A stretch of DNA of 21,389 nt from Bacillus sp. AFS037270 (lineage in GTDB: Bacteria; Bacillota; Bacilli; Bacillales_B; DSM-18226). Location: contig NZ_NUNF01000041.1 in the NCBI RefSeq assembly GCF_002585305.1, forward strand, positions 95,117 to 116,505. Reading direction: 5' to 3'. The notes beneath the pieces were generated by a model. That model saw only the letters and a program-made list of their open reading frames with translations, was not told where the DNA came from and searched no databases. Of the stretch, positions 7,717 to 15,819 are shown piece by piece (within the stretch, counting starts at the first letter, position 1; the number at the start of each line of letters is the position of its first letter). The translations under genes were made by a program, and so were the position numbers.

Positions 7717-8616
7717 GTGGCGGAACTTGTAAAAAAAGCAGCTAATATTGAGCCTGTATTTGTTGAAGAAAAGCTGACGCCTCCTTGGAAGGAAGCATGG
7801 ATATTATTTTATAAAAATCGATTAGCCCTGGCTGGCTTGGGGATTGTAGGATTTTTTATTATGATTGCCATTTTAGCACCGATCATTGCACCCTATAGTT
7901 TTAAAGAGCAAGTGCTAACAGATCGAATGCTCCCTCCTTCAAGTGATCATTGGTTCGGCACAGATGATTTTGGCCGTGACATTTTCTCACGAATTGTATA
8001 CGGGGCAAGAATATCTTTATGGGTGGGATTTTTTTCGGTCCTTGGATCTGTCGTATTTGGGACCATTTTAGGAATTGTCGCGGGATATTATGGCCGCTGG
8101 ATTGATTCGCTTATCTCGCGTATTTTTGATATCATGCTTGCCTTCCCTAGTATTCTATTAGCCATAGCGGTTGTGGCAATCCTTGGACCATCTTTACAAA
8201 ACGCATTAATTGCCATTGCTGTTATTAATATTCCGAACTTTGGCCGGCTTGTCCGATCTAAGGTGTTAAGTGTTAAGCAAGAAGAATACATTATGGCAGC
8301 CCGAGCAGTGGGGATGAAGGACACACGAATTCTCTTTCGTCATATTCTCCCTAACAGTATTTCACCAGTCATTGTCCAAGCAACTTTAGCGATTGCCACA
8401 TCTATAATCGAAGCGGCAGCCCTGGGTTTTCTCGGAATGGGGGCACAGGCGCCGACACCAGAGTGGGGAAAGATGCTGGCAGATTCAAAAAATTATATTA
8501 CCCAGGCTCCATGGACATTGTTTTTTCCGGGAATCGCTATCATGCTGACAGTGCTGGGATTTAATCTAATGGGAGATGGACTAAGGGATGTCCTTGATCC
8601 GAAGATGAAGAACTAA
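7717..8616 (+). CDS. dppC: Dipeptide ABC importer, permease DppC-type
   Basis: This is the second membrane subunit, 299 residues, the usual DppC/OppC length. It has the N-terminal OppC-type segment with WILFYKNRLALAGLGIVGFF, then HWFGTDDFGRDIFSRIVYGARISL (residues about 85-107), a hallmark of this subunit. The EAA loop (YIMAARAVGM...FRHILPNSISPV) and the C-terminal PGIAIMLTVLGFNLMGDGLRD complete the picture. The start is GTG at 7717, behind a strong AAAGGAGGGGG site, 17 nt after dppB. It is the last gene of the operon, followed by a terminator at 8631-8653. Confidence 0.92.
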   Translation: MAELVKKAANIEPVFVEEKLTPPWKEAWILFYKNRLALAGLGIVGFFIMIAILAPIIAPYSFKEQVLTDRMLPPSSDHWFGTDDFGRDIFSRIVYGARISLWVGFFSVLGSVVFGTILGIVAGYYGRWIDSLISRIFDIMLAFPSILLAIAVVAILGPSLQNALIAIAVINIPNFGRLVRSKVLSVKQEEYIMAARAVGMKDTRILFRHILPNSISPVIVQATLAIATSIIEAAALGFLGMGAQAPTPEWGKMLADSKNYITQAPWTLFFPGIAIMLTVLGFNLMGDGLRDVLDPKMKN

Positions 8617-8630
8617 GGTGTTTAAACCCG

Positions 8631-8653
8631 AGACTCCAGCAGGGGTCTTTTTC
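8631..8653 (+). terminator. Rho-independent terminator of the dpp operon
   Basis: The stem AGACTCC (8631-8637) pairs with GGGGTCT (8642-8648) with one G-U; the loop is AGCA. A T-rich tail (TTTTTCTTTTG) follows. Confidence 0.8.
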
Positions 8654-8697
8654 TTTTGTTTTTTTAGTTGCAATATGCTCAAATACTCACATAAACA

Positions 8698-8745
8698 TTG
8701 TTTTTCAATAGGGGGAACTATTATAATTATGACAAGATAATGTCA
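8698..8745 (+). promoter_or_regulatory. Promoter of the shikimate genes with a dyad at the expected start site
   Basis: The -35 TTGTTT (8698-8703), an 18-bp spacer and a perfect -10 TATAAT (8722-8727) predict a start near 8734. The sequence TGACA-n6-TGTCA (8730-8734 and 8741-8745) is centred just downstream of that start and might be an operator, but the regulator is unknown. The leader to the shikimate kinase start would be about 65 nt. Confidence 0.5.
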
Positions 8746-8799
8746 CTTATTTCAAAAAAGATGATTATACAATTCATATCCTTGAGGGGGAATAATATA

Positions 8800-9354
8800 T
8801 TGGTTTATCGGGGAGTTTCTTTAAAAGAAATGAGTATAGTTTTTATAGGGTTTATGGGTGTAGGAAAAACTACTATTGGTAAAGCTGTCGCGAAAAAACT
8901 GTATCGAGATTTTATCGATATTGATGCGGAGATAGAAAAAGAATACGGCATGCCAACGTCTGAAATCTTTAATAAGATTGGAGAAAAAGCATTTCGTGAA
9001 AAAGAAAAAAGTGTAATTACAGATTTATGCAAGAAGAAAATGAAGATTATTTCTCTAGGCGGCGGGGCATTTTTACAAGAAGAAATCAAACAGGTTTGTT
9101 TAGAAAATTGCCTTGTTATTTTCCTAGATTTATCATGGGAAAATTGGAAGGAGCGAATAAGTCTGATTATTGACAGCCGCCCTGTTTTAAAAGGAAAGTC
9201 CTTAAAAGAAATTGAAGAACTGTTCTATAAGCGTCAAGAGATTTACGCTGTTCATCATTCTGTAGTATCAACCGATAATCAAGATGTTGAAGATATAGCG
9301 GATTATATTGTAGAGTCATTAAAATTAGCCTGGGAATTATATGGTGAAAAGTAA
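8800..9354 (+). CDS. aroK: Shikimate kinase
   Basis: The enzyme phosphorylates shikimate to shikimate 3-phosphate with ATP, the fifth step of the chorismate pathway, in the cytoplasm. Counted from the TTG at 8800, the 184-residue protein has the P-loop GFMGVGKTT (17-25), the Mg/shikimate DID motif (40-42), the substrate arginine in FRxxE (about R66), the GGG loop (87-89) and the lid arginine in SRPVL (R127). The start could be TTG 8800, with GAGGGGG 9 nt upstream, or ATG 8830. The open frame extends up to 8698, but that part overlaps the promoter. The gene is first in a two-gene unit with aroD, 52 nt upstream of it. Length is normal (B. subtilis about 186). Confidence 0.88.
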   Translation: MVYRGVSLKEMSIVFIGFMGVGKTTIGKAVAKKLYRDFIDIDAEIEKEYGMPTSEIFNKIGEKAFREKEKSVITDLCKKKMKIISLGGGAFLQEEIKQVCLENCLVIFLDLSWENWKERISLIIDSRPVLKGKSLKEIEELFYKRQEIYAVHHSVVSTDNQDVEDIADYIVESLKLAWELYGEK

Positions 9355-9406
9355 CCGTAATACCTCACGAACTTTTGTTTAAAAAATAGTAAAGGACTGG
9401 GGAAAA

Positions 9407-10171
9407 ATGAAGAAAACAATTACAGTCAGAGGTATTACAATTGGGGAAGGTGCTCCTAAAATTTGTGTTCCGATGGTAGGGACAAGCTTAGCTCAACTAA
9501 TAGAGGAAGCAAACTATTTAAACACACTTGATTTGGATGTAGTAGAGTGGCGTGTCGATTTCTTTGAGGATGTCGAACAAATTGAAAAGGTAAAAGAGGC
9601 TTTAAGTGAGATTCGAGGAATCCTCACAGAGACCCCTCTTGTTTTTACTTTCCGTAGTGCTAAAGAGGGCGGAGAAAAAGAGGTGAGCACCGCTTTCTAT
9701 TTTGAATTAAATAAAGCTATCGCTGAAACTAGCCTAGCCGATATCGTCGATGTTGAGTTATTTAATGAAGAAAATGATGTTAAAGCATTAATAGAAGCAG
9801 CACATGCACATAATGTTTATGTGATTATTTCTAATCATGATTTTCATGCTACTCCTGCAAAAGAGGAGATTATCTCACGTTTATGTAAAGCACAAGAACT
9901 AGGTGGAGATCTGCCGAAGATAGCTGTAATGCCAACTAGTACGGCTGATGTACTTACATTGTTGGATGCAACCACTACTATGAATGAACAGTTTGCTGTC
10001 AGACCGATTATTACTATGTCTATGGCAGGAAAGGGAGTTATCAGCCGCTTAGCTGGAGAATTATTCGGATCGGCCCTTACTTTTGGAGCTGCTAAGAAGG
10101 CTTCTGCACCGGGACAGGTAGCGGTTAAGGAACTGCGAAGCGTATTGAATTTGCTCCATACAAGCCTATAA
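9407..10171 (+). CDS. aroD: 3-dehydroquinate dehydratase, type I
   Basis: The enzyme converts 3-dehydroquinate to 3-dehydroshikimate through a covalent imine. The 254-residue length is that of the type I class. Catalytic residues are in the expected places: H144 in SNHDF (E. coli H143) and the Schiff-base lysine K171 in LPKIAVMP (E. coli K170). Substrate-binding candidates are E47 and R49 in EWRVD, R83 in FTFRS, R214 in VISRLAGE, and the C-terminal SAPGQ loop. The start ATG at 9407 follows AAAGGACTGGGG. It is co-transcribed with aroK; a terminator at 10198-10228 follows. In B. subtilis the corresponding gene is called aroC. Confidence 0.95.
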   Translation: MKKTITVRGITIGEGAPKICVPMVGTSLAQLIEEANYLNTLDLDVVEWRVDFFEDVEQIEKVKEALSEIRGILTETPLVFTFRSAKEGGEKEVSTAFYFELNKAIAETSLADIVDVELFNEENDVKALIEAAHAHNVYVIISNHDFHATPAKEEIISRLCKAQELGGDLPKIAVMPTSTADVLTLLDATTTMNEQFAVRPIITMSMAGKGVISRLAGELFGSALTFGAAKKASAPGQVAVKELRSVLNLLHTSL

Positions 10172-10197
10172 ATTAATATTTGGTAGTTAATCCTATG

Positions 10198-10228
10198 AAG
10201 TTCCTGTGCATCTCAGGAGCTTTTTTTT
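10198..10228 (+). terminator. Rho-independent terminator of the aroK-aroD unit
   Basis: AAGTTCCTG (10198-10206) pairs with CAGGAGCTT (10214-10222) with one G-U; the loop is 7 nt. The right arm runs into eight consecutive T (10221-10228). Confidence 0.9.
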
Positions 10229-10260
10229 GCATAGGAAATGTATAATCTTACAAAGGTTAA

Positions 10261-10274
10261 TGTAAGCGTTTGCA
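10261..10274. promoter_or_regulatory. CcpA cre site upstream of the arginine operon
   Basis: TGTAAGCGTTTGCA matches the Bacillus cre consensus (TGTAANCGNTNNCA) at every defined position. Its centre is about 94 bp upstream of the predicted argC start. That position fits activation better than blocking: in B. subtilis the ilv-leu operon is activated by CcpA from a cre at a similar distance (recalled, not checked). It lies between the aroD terminator and the argC promoter. Confidence 0.65.
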
Positions 10275-10326
10275 AAATTAAATACGGTAATTTTCAGTAA
10301 AAATCAAAAATTAGGGTAATTAACTA

Positions 10327-10355
10327 TTGAATAATTATATAAGGGTATGTATAAT
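10327..10355 (+). promoter_or_regulatory. SigA-type promoter of the argCJBD-carAB-argF operon
   Basis: The -35 TTGAAT (10327-10332), a 17-bp spacer and a perfect -10 TATAAT (10350-10355) predict a start near 10362 and a leader of about 28 nt before argC. ARG boxes overlap both hexamers. Confidence 0.8.
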
Positions 10356-10361
10356 AATACA
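10328..10361. promoter_or_regulatory. Pair of ARG boxes (ArgR/AhrC operators) over the argC promoter
   Basis: Box 1, TGAATAATTATATA (10328-10341), matches the ArgR consensus TGAATAATTATTCA at 12 of 14 positions and covers the -35. Box 2, TGTATAATAATACA (10348-10361), has perfect palindromic arms (TGTAT/ATACA), matches at 11 of 14 and covers the -10. Centres are 20 bp apart, about two helical turns, the usual spacing for paired boxes bound by one ArgR/AhrC hexamer. Bound repressor with arginine would block RNA polymerase. Confidence 0.8.
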
Positions 10362-10389
10362 TTATAAAAGCGACTTGGGAGTGGAAGAA

Positions 10390-11427
10390 ATGAAAGCTGC
10401 AATTATCGGTGGAACAGGTTATGGATCAATTGAGTTAGTCAGGTTAATAAATAAGCACCCATACTTAGAGATTGGTTCAGTTGTATCCAACTCCCAAGCT
10501 GGGGTTAATTTTAGTGATGTGTATCCACATCTTTCCGACGTTGTTGTTCAACCGCTTGAAACATTTAATGCTAATAGATTAAGTGAAGAAAATGACATTG
10601 TTTTTCTCGCTACCCCTTCAGGTGTGAGCAGCAAACTGGTACCACAGCTGCTTGAAAAAAGAATCAAGTGTATTGACCTATCGGGAGATTTTCGGCTGAG
10701 GTCGTCTGAAGAGTACGAGAATTGGTATAAACACTCATCACCGGAAGAGATGTACTTAAAACAGGCAGTCTACGGTTTGAGTGAAATCTATAAAGAGGAA
10801 ATCAGGCAGTCAACTTTAATAGCTAATCCCGGCTGCTATCCAACAGCAACCAATCTTGGTCTTTTACCCATACTTAAATCAAAATTAGCAGATGAAAAAT
10901 CCATTATTATTGATGCTAAATCAGGAGTATCTGGTGCGGGAAGAGGCTTGTCATTAACTTCCCATTACTCAGAGATTAATGAAAATACTAAAGCTTATAA
11001 ATTAGGAAAACATCAACATATCCCTGAAATAGAACAAGTATTGTCGGATGAGAGTGGTAATCCTATTACCGTTACCTTTACTACACATCTTGTTCCAATG
11101 ACAAGGGGAATCATGTGCACGATGTATGTGAATCTAAAAGAAAAAATTTCAACCAAAAAAGTTATTGATTTATATAAACAATTTTATCAAGAATCTCATT
11201 TTATAAGAGTACGCCCGGAAGGAAATATACCCGCAACAAAAGAAGTTATGGGATCAAACTTTTGCGATATAGGCTTGCATGTAGATGAACGGACTAATCG
11301 GTTAACTGTCATCTCAGTTATCGACAATTTAGTAAAAGGGGCTGCAGGTCAAGCGATTCAAAACGCCAATCTAATGAATGGCTGGGACGATCAAACTGGG
11401 CTCACTGATTTACCAATATATCCATAA
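10390..11427 (+). CDS. argC: N-acetyl-gamma-glutamyl-phosphate reductase
   Basis: The enzyme reduces N-acetylglutamyl phosphate to the semialdehyde with NADPH, the third step to ornithine. From ATG 10390 the protein has 345 residues, the normal ArgC length. It opens with the NAD(P)-binding motif AIIGGTGYGS (residues 4-13) and has the catalytic cysteine C149 in NPGCYPTA; the histidine-containing KHQHIPEIEQ follows later. GGGAG at 10377-10381 sits 8 nt before this ATG. The frame is open back to 10327, but that stretch contains the promoter and ARG boxes, so longer starts are unlikely. It is the first gene of the arginine operon. Confidence 0.95.
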   Translation: MKAAIIGGTGYGSIELVRLINKHPYLEIGSVVSNSQAGVNFSDVYPHLSDVVVQPLETFNANRLSEENDIVFLATPSGVSSKLVPQLLEKRIKCIDLSGDFRLRSSEEYENWYKHSSPEEMYLKQAVYGLSEIYKEEIRQSTLIANPGCYPTATNLGLLPILKSKLADEKSIIIDAKSGVSGAGRGLSLTSHYSEINENTKAYKLGKHQHIPEIEQVLSDESGNPITVTFTTHLVPMTRGIMCTMYVNLKEKISTKKVIDLYKQFYQESHFIRVRPEGNIPATKEVMGSNFCDIGLHVDERTNRLTVISVIDNLVKGAAGQAIQNANLMNGWDDQTGLTDLPIYP

Positions 11428-11498
11428 GTTAAAGTTAATAATTTACTAGTTAAATAGCCCGGTTAAACGCCAAGGGAATCTTAAGGGGGAAAAGAAAA

Positions 11499-12728
11499 GT
11501 GACACAAGCCACATCAACCAACAAAATCGTTATACTTGGAAATGAGAGTGTAACCTTACCAAAGGGGTATAAAGCGGGCGGTATGCATTGCGGAATTAAG
11601 AAGAAGCGCCTTGATTTAGGATATATCGTATCGGAAGTCCCAGCCGCAGTAGCGGGAGTTTATACGACTAATATTTTTCAAGCTGCGCCACTAATCTTAA
11701 CCCAAGAAAGCATAGCAAAAGAAAATAAAATCCAAGCAATACTTGTAAACTCTGGTAACGCCAATGCCTGTACAGGCGAGCAGGGTTTACTTGATGCAGC
11801 AGAGATGCAAAAAAAATTCGCAGACGAGTTAGGCGTACAACAGCATCTTGTGGCAGTTACTTCAACGGGAGTAATAGGTGAATTGCTTCCAATGGATTGT
11901 ATAAATACAGGAATAAAACAAATCCTCCAATCGGAATATGAACAAGAGGAAAATTTTAAACAAGCTATATTAACAACTGATACTTGTATCAAACAAATTG
12001 GTGTTCAATTAACAATAGATGGAAAGACCATTTCAATCGGTGGTGCTGCAAAAGGCTCCGGGATGATTCATCCGAATATGGCCACCATGCTCGGCTTTGT
12101 AACAACCGATGCAAACATAGCCCAAGAGGACTTATTAGCAGCTCTTAAGGATGTAACAAATCACACTTTTAACATGATTACGGTCGATGGTGATACAAGT
12201 ACTAATGATATGGTACTGGTTATGGCAAACGGATTAGCGGGCAATGAACAGCTAACAAAAGACCATCCAGACTGGGATTGTTTTGTAGACGGATTAGAAA
12301 TCGTCTGTAAGGAACTTGCCAAAAAGATTGCTAGAGATGGTGAAGGTGCAACAAAGCTTGTTGAAATCCAAGTAAGTGGAGCTTTCAGCACAGATGCAGC
12401 TAAAACGGTCGGCAAATCAATCATTTCTTCTAATCTCGTTAAAACAGCTATCTATGGAACAGACCCTAACTGGGGACGAATTGTCACAGCGGCTGGATAT
12501 AGTGGTGTACCAATTGAACCTAATTTATTAGAGGTTTCGATCGGTCAATATAAAGTGTTTGAAAAGGGCTTACCGTGCCCAATTGTTGAAGAAGAAGTAA
12601 AAAACTACTTGGAACAAGAGAACGTTGTTATATATGTTAACTTAAATCAAGGTGACTACAGTGCCACTGCCTGGGGATGCGATCTTACTTACGATTATGT
12701 GAAAATTAATGCATCCTACCGCACTTAA
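11499..12728 (+). CDS. argJ: Bifunctional ornithine acetyltransferase / N-acetylglutamate synthase
   Basis: ArgJ moves the acetyl group from N-acetylornithine back to glutamate, which closes the acetyl cycle; many homologues can also acetylate glutamate from acetyl-CoA. The 409-residue precursor cleaves itself before a conserved threonine: KGSGMIHPNMATML gives cleavage between A195 and T196, with T196 as nucleophile. The oxyanion motif TSTGVIG is at 121-127. GTG 11499 has AAGGGGGA 8 nt upstream. The 71-nt gap after argC shows no terminator. Whether the enzyme is truly bifunctional cannot be told from sequence alone. Confidence 0.95.
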   Translation: MTQATSTNKIVILGNESVTLPKGYKAGGMHCGIKKKRLDLGYIVSEVPAAVAGVYTTNIFQAAPLILTQESIAKENKIQAILVNSGNANACTGEQGLLDAAEMQKKFADELGVQQHLVAVTSTGVIGELLPMDCINTGIKQILQSEYEQEENFKQAILTTDTCIKQIGVQLTIDGKTISIGGAAKGSGMIHPNMATMLGFVTTDANIAQEDLLAALKDVTNHTFNMITVDGDTSTNDMVLVMANGLAGNEQLTKDHPDWDCFVDGLEIVCKELAKKIARDGEGATKLVEIQVSGAFSTDAAKTVGKSIISSNLVKTAIYGTDPNWGRIVTAAGYSGVPIEPNLLEVSIGQYKVFEKGLPCPIVEEEVKNYLEQENVVIYVNLNQGDYSATAWGCDLTYDYVKINASYRT

Positions 12729-12740
12729 GGGAGGACAAAA

Positions 12741-13538
12741 ATGAAATATTTAGTCATTAAGTGTGGCGGAAGTGTGTTAGAAAATCTGCCAAGATCATTT
12801 TATGAAGATATCGTAAAAATGCATACATCTAGTGAGTGGACGCCCATTATTGTTCATGGCGGGGGGCCATTAATTACATCTTTACTAAAAAGCTTAAACG
12901 TTGAAACCAAATTCGTGAATGGATTAAGAGTAACTGACCATCAAGTGTTAGACGTAGTCGAAATGGTTTTAAGCGGGTCGGTCAATAAACAAGTGGTTAG
13001 AAACCTTGTAGAAGTAGGTGGAAACGCTGTTGGTATTAGCGGCGTGGACGGTGGATTACTAAAGGCTGCGCCAACAGCTGATGCAAAAACCTTAGGTTTT
13101 GTTGGAGAAGTGGTAGAAGTAAATCACAGCATCATCAAAGGCATTATAAACCAAGGTTTTATCCCGGTTATATCTCCTGTAGGAATTGATGCCGGTGGGC
13201 AGCGTTACAATATAAATGGTGATATTGCTGCCTCAGCGATTGCCAAGGCATTAGAAGCAAACCTTTGCTTCATCAGTGATATTCCGGGAATCTTAGTCGA
13301 CAACAATGGGGTAAAAACAAAGCTTGATAAAGTCTCAAAGACCATAATTGAACAAATGATCCAAGAGCAAACCATTTATGGAGGAATGATTCCAAAGGTC
13401 AAAGCCGCGATTGACGGTCTTGTTCACAACATCCCAGAAGTAGGAATCATTAATGGGTTTGAGAAAAATAGTCTGTTAGACTACTCAAACGGCAAATGCG
13501 TCGGTACAAAAATTGTCTTAGAAGAGGAGATAGCCTAA
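12741..13538 (+). CDS. argB: Acetylglutamate kinase
   Basis: The enzyme phosphorylates N-acetylglutamate with ATP, the second step of ornithine synthesis. The 265-residue protein has the amino-acid kinase motifs: K7 and glycines in KCGGS (7-11), HGGGP (39-43), the substrate region around FVNGLRVTD, INGDIAASAIAKAL, and SDIPGIL near the nucleotide site. It starts directly at the first beta strand. The N-terminal helix that builds arginine-sensitive hexameric kinases is therefore absent, which hints that arginine control may act elsewhere (inference). It sits 12 nt after argJ with an AAGGGAGG site, and its stop overlaps the argD start in TAATG. Confidence 0.95.
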   Translation: MKYLVIKCGGSVLENLPRSFYEDIVKMHTSSEWTPIIVHGGGPLITSLLKSLNVETKFVNGLRVTDHQVLDVVEMVLSGSVNKQVVRNLVEVGGNAVGISGVDGGLLKAAPTADAKTLGFVGEVVEVNHSIIKGIINQGFIPVISPVGIDAGGQRYNINGDIAASAIAKALEANLCFISDIPGILVDNNGVKTKLDKVSKTIIEQMIQEQTIYGGMIPKVKAAIDGLVHNIPEVGIINGFEKNSLLDYSNGKCVGTKIVLEEEIA

Positions 13539-14737
13539 TGGTTAACAATACATCCGTCTCCCTAACCACACCAGTAATGGCCACATACAGCCGTTTTCCT
13601 GTCACGTTAGTAAAGGGAAAAGGTAGTTACGTGTGGGACGACCAGGAGAATCAATTCTTAGATTTCACTTCAGGAATAGCCACATGTAACTTAGGGCATG
13701 TTCCTGATCCAGTTAAGGAAAAGCTAGAGGAACAATTGCAAAACCTGTGGCATTGTTCAAATTTATATAACATTCCTAATCAAGAGCAGCTTGCTGCCTT
13801 ACTAACAGCTAATAGCTGCGGCGATCAGGTTTTTTTCTGCAACAGTGGTGCCGAAGCGAACGAAGCTGCTATTAAACTGGCAAGACGATACGCTAATAAA
13901 ATAAAAGGAAACAGTTCTTCAGAAGTGGTTACCTTTCAACAATCCTTTCATGGAAGAACTTTAGCTACTTTAACTGCAACAGGACAAGAAAAAATCCAAC
14001 AGGGCTTTGCACCGCTAATGCCTGGATTCAGCTACCTGCCATTTAATGACGAGGAAGCGTTAGATCAGCTTATCACCCTTAAACCTGCAGCAGTTTTACT
14101 AGAATTGGTTCAAGGTGAAGGCGGAGTTATTCCGGCAAATCAAGAATGGGTGACAAAACTAGCACAAATCTGTAAGGAAAATGAGATCCTCCTGATGGTG
14201 GATGAAATCCAAACAGGAATCGGCAGAACGGGAACATTATTTGCCTATGAGCAATATTCTATCGAACCAGATGTGATAAGTATCGCAAAAGGGCTGGGTT
14301 CTGGTTTTCCAATTGGAGCGATTATTGCTAAAGAAGAGGCAGCTAAAGGGTTTGAACCCGGCAGCCATGGCAGTACTTTTGGCGGTAACCCCTTGGCAAC
14401 AGCAGCGGGGCTTGCCACAGTGACCCATATTATTGATAGTAATCTGTTGGAAGAGGTTAAGGAAACGGTAAATTATCTCGACCAGCAGCTTCTACAATTA
14501 AAAGAGAAGCATGATTTTATAAAGGAAATTCGCGGTAAAGGTCTCCTAAAAGGATTAGTGGTGGAGATAAATGCTTTGGAAATCGTGCAAAAAGCGATTG
14601 CCAACCATCTCTTAATCTTAACTGCAGGACCGAATGTCGTTCGAATCTTACCGCCATTAACCGTAACAAAAGCGGAGATTGATGAATTTACTGTAGCGTT
14701 GGAAGAAACATTCCAAAGTATAGAGAAAGGCGTGTGA
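13538..14737 (+). CDS. argD: Acetylornithine aminotransferase (PLP-dependent)
   Basis: The enzyme transaminates N-acetylglutamate semialdehyde with glutamate to N-acetylornithine. From ATG 13538 it has 399 residues. Class III aminotransferase features are present: FCNSGAEANEAAIKLAR (PLP phosphate region), SFHGRT, the PLP-ring aspartate D222 in VDEIQTG, and the Schiff-base lysine K251 in IAKGLGSGFPIGA. The start was chosen because AGGAGA precedes it and it overlaps the argB stop by one base (TAATG), which implies translational coupling. An in-frame ATG at 13496 lies inside argB without a comparable site. Such enzymes often also accept succinyl-diaminopimelate or ornithine. Confidence 0.94.
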   Translation: MVNNTSVSLTTPVMATYSRFPVTLVKGKGSYVWDDQENQFLDFTSGIATCNLGHVPDPVKEKLEEQLQNLWHCSNLYNIPNQEQLAALLTANSCGDQVFFCNSGAEANEAAIKLARRYANKIKGNSSSEVVTFQQSFHGRTLATLTATGQEKIQQGFAPLMPGFSYLPFNDEEALDQLITLKPAAVLLELVQGEGGVIPANQEWVTKLAQICKENEILLMVDEIQTGIGRTGTLFAYEQYSIEPDVISIAKGLGSGFPIGAIIAKEEAAKGFEPGSHGSTFGGNPLATAAGLATVTHIIDSNLLEEVKETVNYLDQQLLQLKEKHDFIKEIRGKGLLKGLVVEINALEIVQKAIANHLLILTAGPNVVRILPPLTVTKAEIDEFTVALEETFQSIEKGV

Positions 14738-15819
14738 ATATTTTGGAAAAGGGTTATCTTACTTTGGAAACAGGAGAAGTTTTTGAAGGTGTACTAATAG
14801 GTGCAGAGAAGGACTCTCTCGGAGAGGTCGTTTTTAATACAAGTATGACCGGGTATCAGGAAATCATCACAGACCCATCCTATGCCGGACAGATTATCAC
14901 TTTCTGTTATCCAATTATAGGAAACTATGGGATTAATGCATTAGATGATGAAAGTATTTCTCCTGCCTTAGCAGGAGTAGTAATAGGTGATTTATGTGAA
15001 ACACCTAGTCATTATCAATCCATAAATAAATTTTCAGAAAAGCTGAAAAATGCAGGGGTTGCCGGGATTGCCGAGGTAGATACAAGACGGCTTGTCAAAA
15101 CTATTCGCAGCCGTGGAACGGTAAAAGCCTATCTAGGTAAAGAAAAGGGAATCAAATTGCCTAGCGATCAAAAAACAACGATGTGGGTAGAAAAAGTATC
15201 TACGAATAAGATTCAATATTTCAAGAATAATGGGCCTCACGTCGTGCTAATGGATTTTGGATATAAAAAGTCTATCCTTCATGCGCTTTTAGAGGAAAAC
15301 TGTTCAGTAACCATTGTCCCTTACACAACTTCATTCGAGAAAATAAAATCCTTAAATCCAGATGGAATTTTATTAAGTAATGGACCTGGAGACCCCATGC
15401 AGTTAAAAGCATGGTTCCCGGAAATTAAAAAAATTACCCAGGCCTTCCCAACACTTGGAATATGCCTTGGCCATCAGCTAATTGCATTGTCATATGGGGC
15501 AAAAACTACAAAACTTGCTTATGGACACAGGGGCGGAAACCATCCGGTTAAGGAATTGACAACCGGTAAGGTGAAAATAACCGCTCAAAATCATAGCTAT
15601 GTTGTCCTTGATGAGAGCATTGATCAAAAGGTATTTAATGTTACCTACCGAAATATAAATGACCAATCGATAGAAGGATTGCAACATAAATTGTATCCAA
15701 TTCAAACCGTTCAATTTCATCCGGAAGCACATCCCGGACCAAGCGACACGGATTATATTTTTAAAGATTTTGTGAGTCAGATCGCATCATTGGGAGAGAA
15801 CATTTATGCCGTTAAATAA
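14734..15819 (+). CDS. carA: Carbamoyl-phosphate synthase, small (glutaminase) subunit, arginine-specific
   Basis: This subunit hydrolyses glutamine and channels ammonia to CarB for carbamoyl phosphate. The N-terminal CPSase domain (about 8-135) shows GEVVFNTSMTGYQEI and VDTRRLVKTIRSRG. The class I glutaminase domain has the triad C244 (GICLGHQ), H329 and E331 (FHPEAHPGP). The start is uncertain: GTG 14734 overlaps the argD stop in GTGA, but GAAAGG is only 3 nt away, while TTG 14743 (giving MEKGYLTLETG) has a 12-nt spacing. The protein is 361 or 358 residues. Its place inside the ARG-box-controlled operon, not next to pyr genes, makes it the arginine-specific enzyme. Confidence 0.94.
   Translation: MNILEKGYLTLETGEVFEGVLIGAEKDSLGEVVFNTSMTGYQEIITDPSYAGQIITFCYPIIGNYGINALDDESISPALAGVVIGDLCETPSHYQSINKFSEKLKNAGVAGIAEVDTRRLVKTIRSRGTVKAYLGKEKGIKLPSDQKTTMWVEKVSTNKIQYFKNNGPHVVLMDFGYKKSILHALLEENCSVTIVPYTTSFEKIKSLNPDGILLSNGPGDPMQLKAWFPEIKKITQAFPTLGICLGHQLIALSYGAKTTKLAYGHRGGNHPVKELTTGKVKITAQNHSYVVLDESIDQKVFNVTYRNINDQSIEGLQHKLYPIQTVQFHPEAHPGPSDTDYIFKDFVSQIASLGENIYAVK

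Noticed and set aside
8698..8799. N-terminal extension of shikimate kinase from TTG 8698
   Set aside because: It would place the start codon inside the -35 of the predicted promoter, adds about 34 residues not seen in shikimate kinases, and lacks a ribosome binding site.
10236..10246. TATAAT at 10241 as an extra promoter for argC
   Set aside because: No -35 fits: the hexamer at the right distance lies in the aroD terminator arm, and the TG before it lacks the spacer base of an extended -10.
10327..10389. N-terminal extension of ArgC from TTG 10327
   Set aside because: The stretch overlaps the promoter and both ARG boxes, and the 345-residue product from ATG 10390 already has the family length.
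10390..11427. A second ARG box inside the argC coding region, as described for B. subtilis
   Set aside because: By eye no stretch reached a good match to TGAATAATTATTCA; a matrix scan would be needed to exclude a weak site.
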